Assembly (NCBI GenBank): GCA_027924585.1 | Contig: BSBM01000597.1 | Coordinates: forward strand, 1,385,501-1,449,500 | DNA length: 64,000 nucleotides | Direction of reading: 5' to 3' | Source of the DNA: Larix kaempferi | Taxonomy: Eukaryota; Streptophyta; Pinopsida; Pinales; Pinaceae | Part shown: positions 50,291 through 62,665 of the stretch, in pieces | How positions within the stretch are numbered: position 1 is the stretch's first letter | Layout of the letters: each line of letters starts with the position of its first letter | The notes under the pieces: generated by a model | What the model saw: only the letters and a program-made list of their open reading frames with translations | What the model was told of the DNA's origin: nothing | The model's database searches: none | Made by a program: the position numbers and the translations under genes

Positions 50291-53200
50291 AACTATAAAT
50301 TTCCTCTTTTTATTAAACTAATATAATGTTGCTTCTTACTTAAAAAATAAAAATAAAAATAAAATTTTAAACATAATCGAATAAAATATCAAAACATAGA
50401 ATATGTAACACTGACAAAAACATAGAATATTTAACATTGACAGAGTTTTTAAATTATAAAAAATGAAAATATAAAACACCTCATGAAAAATGTTGTAAAT
50501 TGCTCATAATAACAAGAGCTACGAAGTGGCAATGTCCCTGACATTGCCACTTGCCCTTGCCAAAGAAGGGATGTTGTTTTATGCTCTCAAGTCCAGTTTT
50601 CTTAGTAAACTCAATTACAAATTTTTGCATTTTCTAATTAGTCCATTTAGTACAATTTTAGCTTTTTTGCATTTCCTAATTAGTTCACTCAATACTAATT
50701 ATGGTAATTTTATTTCAGTTAATAAGAATGAGAGATACTTTATTTCACTTAATAAATTTTTCAATTAATTTTTATGAACTATAAACTTATTATTAAATAT
50801 TTTTGAATTAAAATATTAATTATAATGTTGTAATTAATTTTAATATATAAATATATATATAAATATATATAAAAAGAAATACATACATGAATTAAAAAGA
50901 AATACATACTCATTTAATATAAAAAAGAAATACATACAAATTAAAAATGAATACATAAGAATTTGGTCTTGGCCTTCCAACCTCCAAAGGCCATAAATGT
51001 GCATGAGCATCACCAAGTAGAAAACATAACTTTTTTGAATTATTATTCCAGTTTACATGTGTCATACATAAAATTAATTTATTAATGTATATTTTGTGTT
51101 ATCTATAAAGTGTGTTTGAATTCATGTCTTATAAACTACACAGAACCAATTTAATACAGAACCATCATATGACCTCAGTCCGCATTGAAACAACCAACAT
51201 GAATAACAATGACGCATTCAATATTATATGACCAATATGAATATTAATCCGCTTGAAAACAACCAACGTGAATAATAATGAAGCTCACCTATTGAATACG
51301 ACCAAGAAGACGTCTCATATACAAATTTTGAGCTCTCCATGTTGAATATTGTAATGTGTTTGCATGCATTACAACTCGCAATGCTTTTGTGCATGCTCTA
51401 CATTTGCTTGCCTGAAGCTACCATCGTTAATCCCCCAGGAGCATGAGTGAAATCATCTGTGCATGCCTATGTCCTACTTGATATTCATTTCATGTTTTTG
51501 TTTTCATTTTTCTTTTGAGATGGTGTGAATATACATTTAATGTGTTTTTATATTTGAGCTAAAGAATAATTCAGGCTACATTCTATGCCATAGCCAGATC
51601 AAAGCCATTGGGTATACCTGCAGGCTGAAGAATGTGAAAATAGAGGAGAGTAAGGAGATCTAAGTTGTTCGGGATACATGCAGGCTAAAGAATGTGAAAC
51701 GACGTAGTCAGAATAAAGGCTCCTTCCCAAAGACAATTTCATTCGACTCCCCATAGGCAGTACTATGCTGGAAGCGCGACCCAGGTGTTTTGTACAGCTT
51801 CTTATTTGCATTAGCAAATTCAGGAGCTAATGCAAACGTTAGATCAATATATGCGTTGTATATTGTTTTCTTAGGTCTGTTAATAGATTATGTTGATGTG
51901 ATAATGCATTTTGATAGCTCGTTTAATATATTAAAACATAATACTGGATACCATTTTTAATTTTTTAAATGGCATTTGGGCATTAATTCCACATCCACAC
52001 GGTTGTCGTAGGTCCCTAATCCAGTATGACTGGTTCATTACCCCCTAATGAGAATGAAAGGAGCCATTTAAGGTTCGTTAATTGCATCGCTAAGAGTTGA
52101 TTCATACTAATTCAATTGGTTCTAAAACAAGCATTTATGAATCCTAGATCAACCCTTCCTTTGACTTCAATGCCTCCCCACTAGCATGGCAGAATAACAA
52201 GCTCACTATCGACCAAATGACCCTAATGACCTGGTTATTTGCATGATGCAAAGTTCTGTGGGATATCTGAGGTTGAAGAGGAGACTAGCATTTGGGCAAA
52301 TTCCTCTGAGCAACATGAAATTTTTTTCGCTTTAGCAAGAAACTTAGCTTTAGAAACGTGCTTGCACTCAATGGTTAGCTTTGACAATGAAAATAATGCA
52401 TCCACCTCAACTAGGGCATTTAAAGGTAGTCGATACTATGGTTAGTTTTGACAGGGAAAAGGATGCATCCAGCTCAATCAGGATACTGACTATCAAGGTT
52501 CTTGTTTCCTACAATGAAACTAGCACAATATTTGAGAACATACTCTAGCTTTTAACATCCAAACATAAGATTTTAATTCTTTAATTCTCAGATCTCTGTA
52601 GAATCTACCCACCTTTATAAATTATATCTCTGTTTTTGTCTATCGTTGTCAACAAATTGAAGCTGCCACCGCCATTTTTGGTCGCAGAATTCAACTACTT
52701 TATTCTCGTTGTCAACAAATTGAAGCTGCCACCACCATTTTTGGTCGCAAAATTCAACTACTTTATTCGCTGATTCTTCAACTCGTTCTACATTGTGATC
52801 GAAATATGCATTTTGGCACTTTCCCATGTTCCCCAACGTTCAAATGCTCATGCACTTGTGGTGTTCCCTCTCATCCACTCATAACAATAGGATGGGTAGC
52901 CACTAACGACCCATTCAAATTCTGCGCAAGTTACCATTGAACCATTACATAAAAAAAGAAATGGCTTCCTAAATAGACCCAAAACAATGCAAATGCATGC
53001 ATAGGTGCAATATTAAAAATGCAATGGATGCCTACGATTAAATTGCTTGCACATATTAAAAATGCAGTGGATGCCTACGGTTAAATTGCTCGCACGTAGC
53101 CAATTTCTTGGACTATTTTTGTTAAAATATAAGTGTAACATCTCTGCTCTTAAATTTCTGTTTATAACTCCGTAATTAAGTTGAATCTTTGCTTATGAAT

Positions 53201-54425
53201 AAAATTCGAAATAGTAAACTTTATGCGTCCAAATCTGCGCAGGGTTGACCGTAAGGCCTTTATATTTCGTAGCGTTTATAAAAAAAAATAAACCACCATA
53301 AAAATTACTTGATAGATGAGATTCATAAGTGTTTATATTTAAAAAACACTTGACCATAAAAGGAATTTGATGAGATTCATTCATTAAGACAATGAAACAA
53401 TTCCATTTGTCCACCAAAATCTTCCCTCAATCACCTGGGCTTTTCTTTCCCGCAAATAGCAAATAGTAAAATCCAGTTGCGTTCTCCAACAAATCTCTAA
53501 ATTCTTCAGCTAAGACTCTTCTTTAATTTAATCTATTCTTATAAACTAGCTTCATCCTATTTAGCTTCCTCTATACCTTTGCACTGCTTCTAGATTCCTT
53601 TCATTTCAACACTTCACTTCCCAAGGTTACTGTTGAATAGTCACAGAGATATTAAATCATAGATCTTACTGCTATTACAGTCTGGTAGCATCCCTTGGTC
53701 TGGACGGACGTTAAAATGCACCTTTAAGAAGTTAAAATTTGAAAAAAACATTTGTGCATAAGGTAGAACAGTTACATACCTACGATTGGGATCACTTTCA
53801 TGTAAGGGGAAATGGCTTTGTTTTGGACACAAGCACTATATGTTAGTCTCCAAAACTTTAACGAGCCTATACAACTGTTGATTTCTCCGGACGACAGTCA
53901 TCTACCGATTTCTCAAGGCGATCTCTACATTTATAGTGGTTCTATGTTCGAGGTCTGATCTTTTGATCGACTGAGTAAACACTGAGGCATAAGCAACTAA
54001 AGGAGTGATCATTATTTGTTTATATGTGATTACTATTGGCATTTTCGTTTTAAACAGATCATCACCGATATTTGTTATACCCTACATCCAAATAGTTGGT
54101 TCTAGCGTGAATGATATCTCTGCTTATACATTGATCATAGTTTTTTATCACCATATCTATGCCTGAGATATGCCATCTCCGCCAAGAGAGGTGATCATAA
54201 CTTAAATCGCTATACACCTGTTATATGACCTTTGCACGATCATGCACTCGACTGATTTTTAAAAATACTCTGGATTCTACTAATATAGATCGTAGTTCCA
54301 TATGACTGAGTTTATAGTATAGTACAAAATCTGACTCAGCTTTCAGTTATTTACAATGCTAAAACCAGAATATAGGGATTCAATGAGAAATCAAAGCTCC
54401 CTGTGTGTAATTGTTCAATTCTTAC
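50291..54425. other. AT-rich intergenic stretch with small tandem duplications
   Basis: No gene recognised. Two-copy tandem duplications occur at 52644-52769 (63-bp period) and 53011-53096 (43-bp period). An (AT)-rich low-complexity segment lies at 50830-50950. Confidence 0.45.
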
Positions 54426-54533
54426 CATATATTAGTTCCAGTTTGCAGACATTATCAAAAATAGATTGAAGGTCGGCCTCAAGCTCCTCATTGGTGATAA
54501 TTCGCTCCTCAGCAATTGTATTCAGCAGGTTTC
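54426..54533 (-). other. Candidate orphan exon
   Basis: The minus strand has acceptor-like ATGAGAG|GAAACC and a strong donor ATATG|GTAAGAATTG around an open stretch reading GNLLNTIAEERIITNEELEA and DLQSIFDNVCKLELIY. The composition looks like real protein and is less AT-rich than its flanks. No partner exon was found nearby and I do not recognise the family. Confidence 0.35.
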
Positions 54534-54539
54534 CTCTCA

Positions 54540-55428
54540 TACATGACAAACAACATAATTTGTATGACAAACAACATAATTTTCTTATTTTATAGGAAGA
54601 ACATACCTGACAACCGGTTCCTTGTACAAACACAAGACTTATAATCCACGCCACCGCAGATACAAGTCAAAATGTGCACCGCCAAGGTTACAAGCAAAAA
54701 CCACCACGAAAGTCGAAAACACCAATAACGTGCCACAACACAATCACACCAGCAAACCGAGACGAAGCTCTCGACCACTGTCCTGGCACCAGCTACCACC
54801 CCAAAGGAACAGAACAAACCACCCATCGAAAATTTTCCAAGTAAAACCATTAGAGTCCCTAGAAAGCTCAATAAACCCTCCCTCCAGTCGCCATCCATCC
54901 GATACCATTAAAACATTCCCAGTATCACTGTTGTAAATCTTAAATTGTTGAATTAGTCAAGAAATTGAGAGCTGGTAGAGCTCATAATCTAGAACCCTCG
55001 CTCGACCGTCCGTCCTCACAAAGCATTTACACATTGCATGGCCCTCCATACTTGCTCCATACTGGCTACCGTGAACCAACATTAATGGCCTTGCAAACTA
55101 GTACCCCCAGACTGAACCAACTATGACGGAAGCACGTCGTCGGGGCTTGGGGCACACTGCCCCATGCCTACATCATGGCGCACAGAGCCAATGGAAATTG
55201 TGAAAAATGTTATTTAAATAAATCAAAATAATCAAAATTCTTTCAGACTATGTGAAAAGTTTAGTAGGAAGCAAAAATTTGGAATGAATCTCTCTGGATT
55301 AATACGCCCGATCAAAAAATAAATGTCAGGGACATAATAATATAAAGTTTTAGTTTAAGTAAAGTGGATTTGAAATTAAAAGTCAAACATAACCGTATAA
55401 AATATCAAACATTGAATATTTAACATTC
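54540..55428. other. Intergenic stretch
   Basis: It is somewhat GC-richer than the neighbourhood (54620-54900 and 55000-55200) but without a supported frame; open frames on both strands overlap and lack motifs. Confidence 0.35.
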
Positions 55429-55790
55429 ATATATATATGAGAGTGGGATAGATTATTTTTATATTAAAAATGAAGAAAGTTTTCCAACACATTACAAAAT
55501 TCAAAATTTGCCTGTAGTAGAGTGCATCTCCTTGTAAACCAAGCCTAAATCTTTTTATGAGAGTCTACTAACAACTTAATAATCCTATTAATGAACCTTC
55601 TACATATATATATATATATGAAAGAGTGGATAGATTATTTTTATATTAAAAATGAAGAAAGATTTCCAATACATTTCAAAATTCAAAATTTGCCTATAGT
55701 AGAGTGCATCTCCTTGTAAACCAAGCCTAAATCCTTTTATGAGAGTCTACTAACAACTTAATAATCCTATTAATGAACCTTCTATAACTG
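55429..55790. repeat. ~180-bp tandem duplication with (AT)n
   Basis: Two copies begin with AGTGG(G)ATAGATTATTTTTAT and end ATTAATGAACCTTCTA, each preceded by an AT microsatellite. About 95% alike by eye. Confidence 0.88.
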
Positions 55791-55910
55791 AAAATTCTGA
55801 CATACTGATGCAACATCAAACAACAAGTAAAAAACATGAACTATTAATCAATTGTCATCCTGAGGGACTTGGTAATTAGGTTGAGATGCATTTGGGCGAG
55901 CGGAGGAACT

Positions 55911-56335
55911 CTATCCCACATCTTTTTCATCAACTTGAATTTTCAGCAAATGAACAATGTTCTCATTTCCGTTGAAAGTTTGGAGAGTCCCTTTGTCTAG
56001 TTTCGATGCCAAATTGGCCATAGCATAGGCATCCTTATTGTTCTCCCTTAGAACATGCAAAAATTGCATGTAAGACAAGTTGCCCAGCAATTGAGAAGTT
56101 CTTTTAAATAATTTGGAGAGACGAAGATTAGACAGGGCCTTATTTTGCACGTGATCTCTAATTGTGTTCATCAAGTCTCCTAGAATTATGATGTCTCTGA
56201 TTCATTCTATCATCAAAAGTTTTAGCCCTTGAACAAAGCAAGAGATTCAACTACTTTATTTGTTTTTGTTCCTAATCCCCTAGCAAACTTGGTCTTTGGA
56301 TTCCCCTAGGATTTAGTATAACCCCACCCACTCAT
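55911..56335 (-). pseudogene. LINE RNase H fragment
   Basis: On the minus strand, pieces read GGVILNPRG, FARGLGTKTNKVVESLALFK (catalytic Glu region, then a frameshift), IRDIIILGDLMNTI (third catalytic Asp) and FLHVLRENNKDAYAMANLAS (last catalytic position, here Y) with KLDKGTL. Its 5' end falls right after the missing GNPG motif, as in two other copies in this window. Confidence 0.8.
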
Positions 56336-56339
56336 GTCA

Positions 56340-57660
56340 TCCCTAACTAATATAATCTTTAAATATAAAACATCTAACATTTAAATTATTCATAATAATA
56401 ATAATAATAATAATAATTTAACTTAAGAAAAAAAAATGGGTTTAAAACCTCAAAATGAAAGGAATCTTTTTAAATTTTCAAACAAACTCACAACACAAAA
56501 TTCATATAAAAATATATTAATAATATATGTGCTTTTTATGTACAAATAAACATTTTCATTGTGAAGAATTTGAGTGGTGGGAATAAGGGTGTATTTTTTC
56601 TGGTTAAATGGATGCAAAGGATCAGGGAGCTTTAGGCCAAGTTTAACTTCTTAAATTACAGGCACATCTTCAAATAATCAAACAATTCAATTATGAAGTA
56701 GATTTATTATCCAAATAAGTAATTGGATTGTCAGAGGGTCAATTGCACTATGAAGAGATCAAGGACAATCATGTGATCTCAAAGGGATCACTGTAGGCTT
56801 ACTAGTATGAATATTGAGGGCAAATTAATTATGCTTGGATTCATTTGTTCTAATCTTCAATGACTTTTGGACAACATGTTCTAGAAGCGGTTTTTTTGTT
56901 ACCGTAGTTTGCACTATTTTGGTTCTGTTAGTGGATTTAGGCCTACCCTTAAGGATTGATTTGAATATGTTATATGTGCTCTGTTTTTTTATCATGTTAT
57001 ATATGCTCTGTTTTTTATCGCTTTTTGAGCTCATAGCTCATGTGAGTCATATAGGATCTATCATGCCTGTTTTTTTTAAAAAGCAATATTTGTAAAAGGC
57101 TAGTTAATATTTCTTATATGTAACAAACAACCACTGTAATATTCTCTTTGTTCGTGTTATTGAATAACAAGAAACAAACTTCTCACTTTCAAAATGGTAG
57201 ATGATAAGATATTTATAATGTTAAAATTTATTATGATATATATGTGGGGAAAATTTTGTAAAAAATGTAAAGGATTTTTTGAATAAGGTATACCCTGGTA
57301 TGGGATTAGTTAATTGTTCAATAATATAAAGTTAGGTGGGGGATAATAATTATTAGTCCGGGTTACATTTTTCAATGGGAAGTTAAAACTCTTTGACTTT
57401 GTATTAGTGTTTAATTTTTTATGTTGTTTGGGATAATGTTTTGCAATGTTTCATAAAATAGTTTATTAAACTGAATTTTCTAAAAAAATTAAAATATATA
57501 TTTTAATTTTAAAAAAGGGGTTTTTTCATTGGCGAAGTACGCATGGGATTTGACATATATGTTTGTAGGAGGATTTAAATTTTCAATTAATTTTAAGACA
57601 ATTTAAAAATAAAAAATAAAAAATTTTACACCTCGAGTGGTTGGCAGGACACAGTACACT
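56340..57660. other. AT-rich intergenic stretch
   Basis: An (AAT)n microsatellite at about 56393-56418 and otherwise no recognisable feature. Confidence 0.45.
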
Positions 57661-57857
57661 GTGAAAGCTCCTCATTATGCCACCTGGCCCTCCTGGCCCA
57701 CTATGCTTATCAGAGCTTTATTTATTATCAACCCGTTGCTTTTGCTTAAGGCTCCTGTCCCATTGTCGCATCGTCGGTCCACATCGTCCATTTCGAGCTT
57801 AACCCACTTAGCAGAGCTTTCCTGGTAGCTCTCTGACAGATCACCAACCATTGATAC

Positions 57858-58240
57858 CTCTCCTGAGTAGACATGAACCAAGCAAGGGAGGATACAGAAC
57901 CTGTGAATACATGTTCACGGACTCCTAAAATTGTTGGCTTTTGGATACCATAATATCCTGTGAATTCTTGCAATATATTGTGCATTTTTAGAATCTCTTC
58001 AAAATAACTATCTTGGATCATATCAATTGTCTACACTGCTTCCCTGTTGTGAACACCAAAGCCTGATTTTGATTTTTCGGTTTCCTTTCATTAGTTTCAG
58101 CACCCCAGGTAGCCTAAACCTGTATATTTCCACCTCCCTTTCCAAATCCTTGTCATACTTAACAAGAAAAGAGAAATATTGTATGTTACCCTTTCCTCTA
58201 TAGACCTCATCAACATAAGCAACCCTAAGCAGCTCATTAT
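57858..58240 (-). pseudogene. Callose synthase (glucan synthase-like) gene fragment
   Basis: The minus strand reads LRVAYVDEV and LVKYDKDLEREVEIYRFRLP at 58228-58080, then, after frameshifts and one stop near 58030, SYFEEILKMHNILQEFTGYY and GVREHVFTGSVSSLAWFMST. This is the conserved catalytic-region sequence of plant callose synthases, membrane enzymes making beta-1,3-glucan. The homology ends at GAG|GTATCAA, a donor-like site, and starts near an AG, so this looks like a piece of genomic gene, not a retrocopy. The ~126-codon remnant of a ~1900-residue protein is non-functional. Confidence 0.9.
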
Positions 58241-58259
58241 TATTCATCAATAATTGCTA

Positions 58260-58910
58260 ATTGTTTGATAAATAATTGACCAACTGCTAATCCATATGGA
58301 AAAATGATCACAAGTTGCTCATCTACATGGTCCTCTTCTTTGATATTCGTTTGGCAGGGACTTAGCTGCAATGAAGCTTTCTCCCTTGTTTTTTTAACCA
58401 TTCAAGTTAGATCTAATTGATATGTTTGGTACAATTCTTCTCACCCTTAAAGCACTTAAGTGAGAGAGATTGCTGGCTAGCCCCCTATAAATTGAAAGGT
58501 ATACATTTACATACATTTCACATGTGTTCTTAAATGAGCTTAAAGACCCCCAACTTTCCTATCAAGGTACCTTGGTTAGATTTGAACCATATGGGAAGGG
58601 AAAAGTCCTCTTCCTATACACCACATGCTAATGTGCTAAAAAAAAATTAAAAAAACTTTTTTCTTGAGCAAAGACTGAAATTACAATACCATTTTTTCAA
58701 GAAGAAAAAAATGTACTTTTGCTATTAGATAAATAAAAAAAGTACTCCTCCTTACATAGACAGATCTGGAACATATTATACTGGCTCCGTCTAAATTACT
58801 AGGATAAAAAAACCAACATATCAAAAAACTGAGATACTATCAACCATATATTGCAAGGTTCTAAATACAAGCAAGTACTGAAATAGAGTCAATACCAAAA
58901 TTCATATCTA
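58260..58910. other. Intergenic stretch
   Basis: AT-rich, no feature recognised. It may include the 3' tail of the minus-strand LINE to its right. Confidence 0.35.
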
Positions 58911-58917
58911 AAGAGAA

Positions 58918-59690
58918 CTAATCTTCAAAGATCAGAGAAGATCCCTGATGAGACAGAGAGTTATATATCCATTCCTCCCAGATAAGAAGACCTTCTTCAC
59001 CATTGAGAGCTTCTTTTGATAAGGCATCAGCTGCATCATTGATTTCTCTATAAATATGGTCGATTGACCAATTATAGAAGGAGTTTAAAAGAGTCTCAAT
59101 TCTCTTGCACCAATGCTGAAAAGTGGAGAAAGACAGATTGTGGAGATGTTTTGCCCAATTGACAACCATCAAAGAGTCGCCACAAATTCTCAATGTGTTA
59201 ATTCCAAAAGTGACAACAATTTTAAGGAGACACTAAAAAGCTAAAAAAATTTCCAAAGAGTTTGAATCTTTACCACACTTTAGTTTTAATTTGAAGAAGT
59301 GGTGTTTGTTGATGAGCAATATAGCACCTACTGCACATTTTCTATTCATTGCCGCTCCATCAAAAAAACATGTTGCTTTGTTGGATTCTTCAATACCCCT
59401 GATAATTCTACCTTTACACTTTGGTTATTGGTATACTTAGCTTGTTGTAGGAATTAAACATGGCAATGACTTTAAAAACAACTTGAGCAAGGAAGAAAAC
59501 GACTCTTCAGATATAGTACTATTCCTATATAACCAAATCATCCAAATGATAAAGGTTGGCAATGTTTTATGCTTCCTATGTGATTTAACCCATGAGTGTA
59601 ATGTTGAATCCAGATCATTTGATCTACTTTTTTTTCCAGAGAAAAACAAATTGCAAATTGTTATTTTCAGGAAGAAAATCAAAGTTTCAA
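58918..59690 (-). pseudogene. Minus-strand LINE remnant: post-RT segment and RNase H
   Basis: The minus strand reads LPTFIIWMIWLYRN at about 59560, the segment usually found between plant LINE zf-RVT and RNase H. Then come ATCFFDGAAMNRKCAVGAIL (first Asp), KDSNSLEIF (Glu), RICGDSLMVVNWAKHL (Asp) and IDHIYREINDAADALSKEAL (last Asp). Stops and a frameshift break it. It belongs to a different RNase H lineage from the FHVLR-type copies nearby. Confidence 0.8.
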
Positions 59691-59834
59691 CCGAGCTTTC
59701 ATATTAAAACAAAAAACTATGTCTTAACTTAGGATATAAAGCCCTCATCATCTAACTGATAATATAAATAATACGATAATACAAATAATACCCAAAAGAA
59801 ACCCAATAGTCAATGCCAGGTGAGTGTACCATTT

Positions 59835-60357
59835 ACATATACCTCACATCTATTATTTTTTCATCAAACCATATGGTTAGGTACAAATTAAATTGATTAA
59901 AAAATATAAAATTTCATTTCACTATTGAATAAAATTATTGAAATAATTACATATACCTCACATCTATTATTTTTTCATCGAACCATATGGTTAGATAGAA
60001 ATTAAATTCATTAAAAAATATAAAATTTCATTTCACTATTGAATAAAATTATTGAAATAACAAATAAGATATAAACATTCAATGTGTAGGATCCATGAAA
60101 AAAAAAATTAAGAACGGGCATTTGGTTTTAAAATTTATTTTAAAACTAAATTAATAAAAAAATAAGAGTAACATTCAATGTGTGGGATCCATGAAAAAAA
60201 AAAAATTAAGAACGGCCATTTGGTTTTAAATTTTATTTTAAAACTAAATTAATAAAAATATAAGAGTGGGCATTCAGTTTTTAAAATTTGGCGAGTTTTA
60301 AAACTAAATTAATAAAAAAATAAGAGTGGGTATTCGGTTTTTAAAATTTGGCGAAGG
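59835..60357. repeat. Tandem duplications, two arrays
   Basis: 59835-59948 and 59949-60062 are 114-bp copies. At 60074-60357 a second array has units with CATTCAATGTGTGGGATCC and TTAAAACTAAATTAATAAAA, two long (~100 bp) and two shortened. Confidence 0.85.
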
Positions 60358-60754
60358 GTAATTTGTCAAAGCAAGAAAGACAGCCCATTCACATGGGGTG
60401 TGGCGACTATTTTAATAATTTTTGGTATATACTATGTTTTAAAGGTTGCACGTTGTGTCCACTTTTGGGTTTTATTCTTTCATTGCATGATGAACATTGT
60501 TGTTGTGGAGGCGTTTACTATAATGTCACACCATACATGCCATCTTTCATTATTAACTGGTAATGATTGTATTGAGTGTTTCTTGGCATGGATTTAGGTC
60601 TTAAAAGTGATTGGCTCCTTGGGAACTTTGTAATCATTCAAAGCTTTTGCATGGTAATAATTCTATGAAGACCTAGGGGCATGTGTCATTTGTACTAAGT
60701 TTTAAGTTTGATTTTTGTTATATTTTAGAAAAAAAAAAAGTTTTATTGGTTTGT
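60358..60754. other. Intergenic stretch
   Basis: No supported gene. Open frames here lack motifs. Confidence 0.35.
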
Positions 60755-60779
60755 ATAAGAGATGTTTAAATAAGGGGGC

Positions 60780-61174
60780 GGTAGGAGGGAGGGGTCTTCC
60801 TTGACTCCGAAGGAGTACAAGAATGTAATTTTGTTTTGGGGTTGGGCATAGCAAAAAATAATTAGGCAGAAGCTTTGGTGTTGTGGAAAGGTATTGACCT
60901 TGCTTTGGAAAGGGGTCGCCAAGATCTGACTATTGTTGGGGATTCATAATTGATCATAAAAATCCCGAGGAGCAAAACTTTGCCATCGTATCCTTATCTC
61001 AATAGATTGATTGCTATAATTTTTGCTAGATGTGCTAGTGAAGTCAAGATGGAAGCTTTTCATGTCTTAAGGAATCAAAACAAGGAGGCTGACTTGCAAG
61101 CCAACCTTGTTTGCTCCTTTGACCTTGGAAATTGTAAAATTGGGACCTCTATCCAACTCCACCCCATTCCTTAG
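60780..61174 (+). pseudogene. LINE RNase H domain, 5'-truncated
   Basis: It reads VFLDSEGVQECNFVLGLGIA, (stop) AEALVLWKGIDLALERG, QDLTIVGDS (stop), then VKMEAFHVLRNQNKEADLQA, ending SIQLHPIP. The Glu and two later Asp positions are present. The first catalytic Asp is lost with the 5' truncation. Two TAG/TAA-type stops. Confidence 0.82.
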
Positions 61175-61559
61175 CTCGATCGTCAGGACGCATGACGCAA
61201 GCACTAAACAACATGTGGTGGAGGAATTGACAAGTGCCAGTTGTTGTAATCATGTCGTAAGGTGGCACAAGGGGAACATATCATCGTTTGCAGAGTCGCA
61301 TGTGATAACCTTAAATGCACATCCAATAATGATGAGCCCTTCAACTCATCTCTCCCACGATATGTGCGAATCCAAGCGAAACATGAACTTAATAAACGAC
61401 AAATTCATTCTGATGAGGAGTATTCGATGAAGGTGGTGAGCAGGTCCGCAGCGTCGTGAGTTCAGCAACAAAGGAATCTAGAGAGCAAGTGGCGGGCGAA
61501 CACAATCCAAAGAGTAGTGCAAAGCTGGAGCATTCGCAGGCTCCAACTCATGGACACAA

Positions 61560-61991
61560 CCGACATCTGCATGGCATGAAAGGAGGATTGCGTATTTAGA
61601 AGAAAAGATTTGTTTTCTTTTGTTTAATCTTGAGGGATGACAACATGATCTGGAACAGAGAACCGAAGCTGAAATAAGACGAGTCAACCAAAGGAACGAA
61701 GAGACCCTGGGGAGATTGGAAAGGGAAAAATCAAAGGTGGCTTTGCTGGAGGTGGAGGTGAAATGTTTGTGTGGGTGTGGATGCCAACAGTGCATTGTAA
61801 TTAAGGACCTACAGGAAGAGTTTAGATGCCTAAGAAGAGAGGTCGCACCAATGGTTAGGCGAGTGGACCATCATGCTTCTTCGTCAGTATGTTCTCCAAG
61901 AACTTGGCAAGGAATGGAGAAGGTTGAACCATCGGTCATAGACCAGCTCCTCATCCCCGACAACCCTGTCCCAACGCCAACAATTCGATAG
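61560..61991 (+). pseudogene. Coiled-coil plus cysteine-cluster frame downstream of LINE RNase H
   Basis: One register reads WHERRIAYLEEKI, (stop) HDLEQRTEAEIRRVNQRNEE, TLGRLEREKSKVALLEVEVK, then CLCGCGCQQC, and DLQEEFRCLRREVAPMVRRV. A charged heptad-like helix flanks a tight cysteine cluster. No ATG opens the longest part. I do not recognise a family. Like the 37090-37686 frame, it lies between RNase H and the tail of a LINE. Confidence 0.45.
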
Positions 61992-62312
61992 CACCACATC
62001 AAGCAATCAAGCCCCAACACTCCAAACCACTAGGTTACTCAAACTACCACATCTTTCTCTAATGTATGTGCTGTAAAAATATTTTTTGTTGTTCTAGTTT
62101 CATTAGGATATACACTACTAGGCATTTTGAATATGTAATCAGTTACAGACAATTGTGGATAAAAACAAGAAAAATAGTCATTCCAGACTCAGAGCTATCT
62201 GAACTCAAGCTCTATTTTTTTACTCTTTTTGGTTGGATGGTTCGGCCGCAACCCCCTTTTATATAAAAATATTCTTTGTTTTTGTTTAAAAAAATAAGAG
62301 ATGTTTAAATAA

Positions 62313-62665
62313 AAAAGAAACAATTTTTTTTTAATTTACTTGTTTATTAGTAACTTGAGCAATTTTAAAATATATATATATATATTGTAAATATGAAATA
62401 ATTATTTTTTTATCAATATTAAATCCAAATATTAATAAGATATATAGTATTGAATCTTTATATGATTTATATAATGTAAAATGTATCTAATATCTTTGAG
62501 GAGGAATTGGTTAAAACAAAGTATATTCAATTGTGTTTATTAAGCTAAACATTATTTTTATAATATGTATGGATGATCTAATTATAAACTTTTCCAATTT
62601 ATTAACAATACTAAAATTGATAGGTTATTAATTTATGTGAACACAAATTAAAAGGTAATAAAAAT
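62313..62665. other. AT-rich spacer
   Basis: Very AT-rich, no features. Confidence 0.5.

Larger units (their letters stand above)
60774..62293 (+). mobile_element. 5'-truncated LINE with 19-bp perfect target duplication
   Basis: ATAAGAGATGTTTAAATAA flanks the insert at 60755-60773 and 62294-62312. A short A run (62288-62294) is the tail. The 1.52-kb insert starts inside the RNase H domain and includes a further open frame before the tail. Perfect flanks suggest a fairly recent insertion. Confidence 0.92.

Noticed and set aside
60400-60597. Frame with membrane-like segments (HFWVLFFHCMMNIVVV)
   Set aside because: Short, alone, in an AT-rich spacer, and overlapped by another equally long frame.
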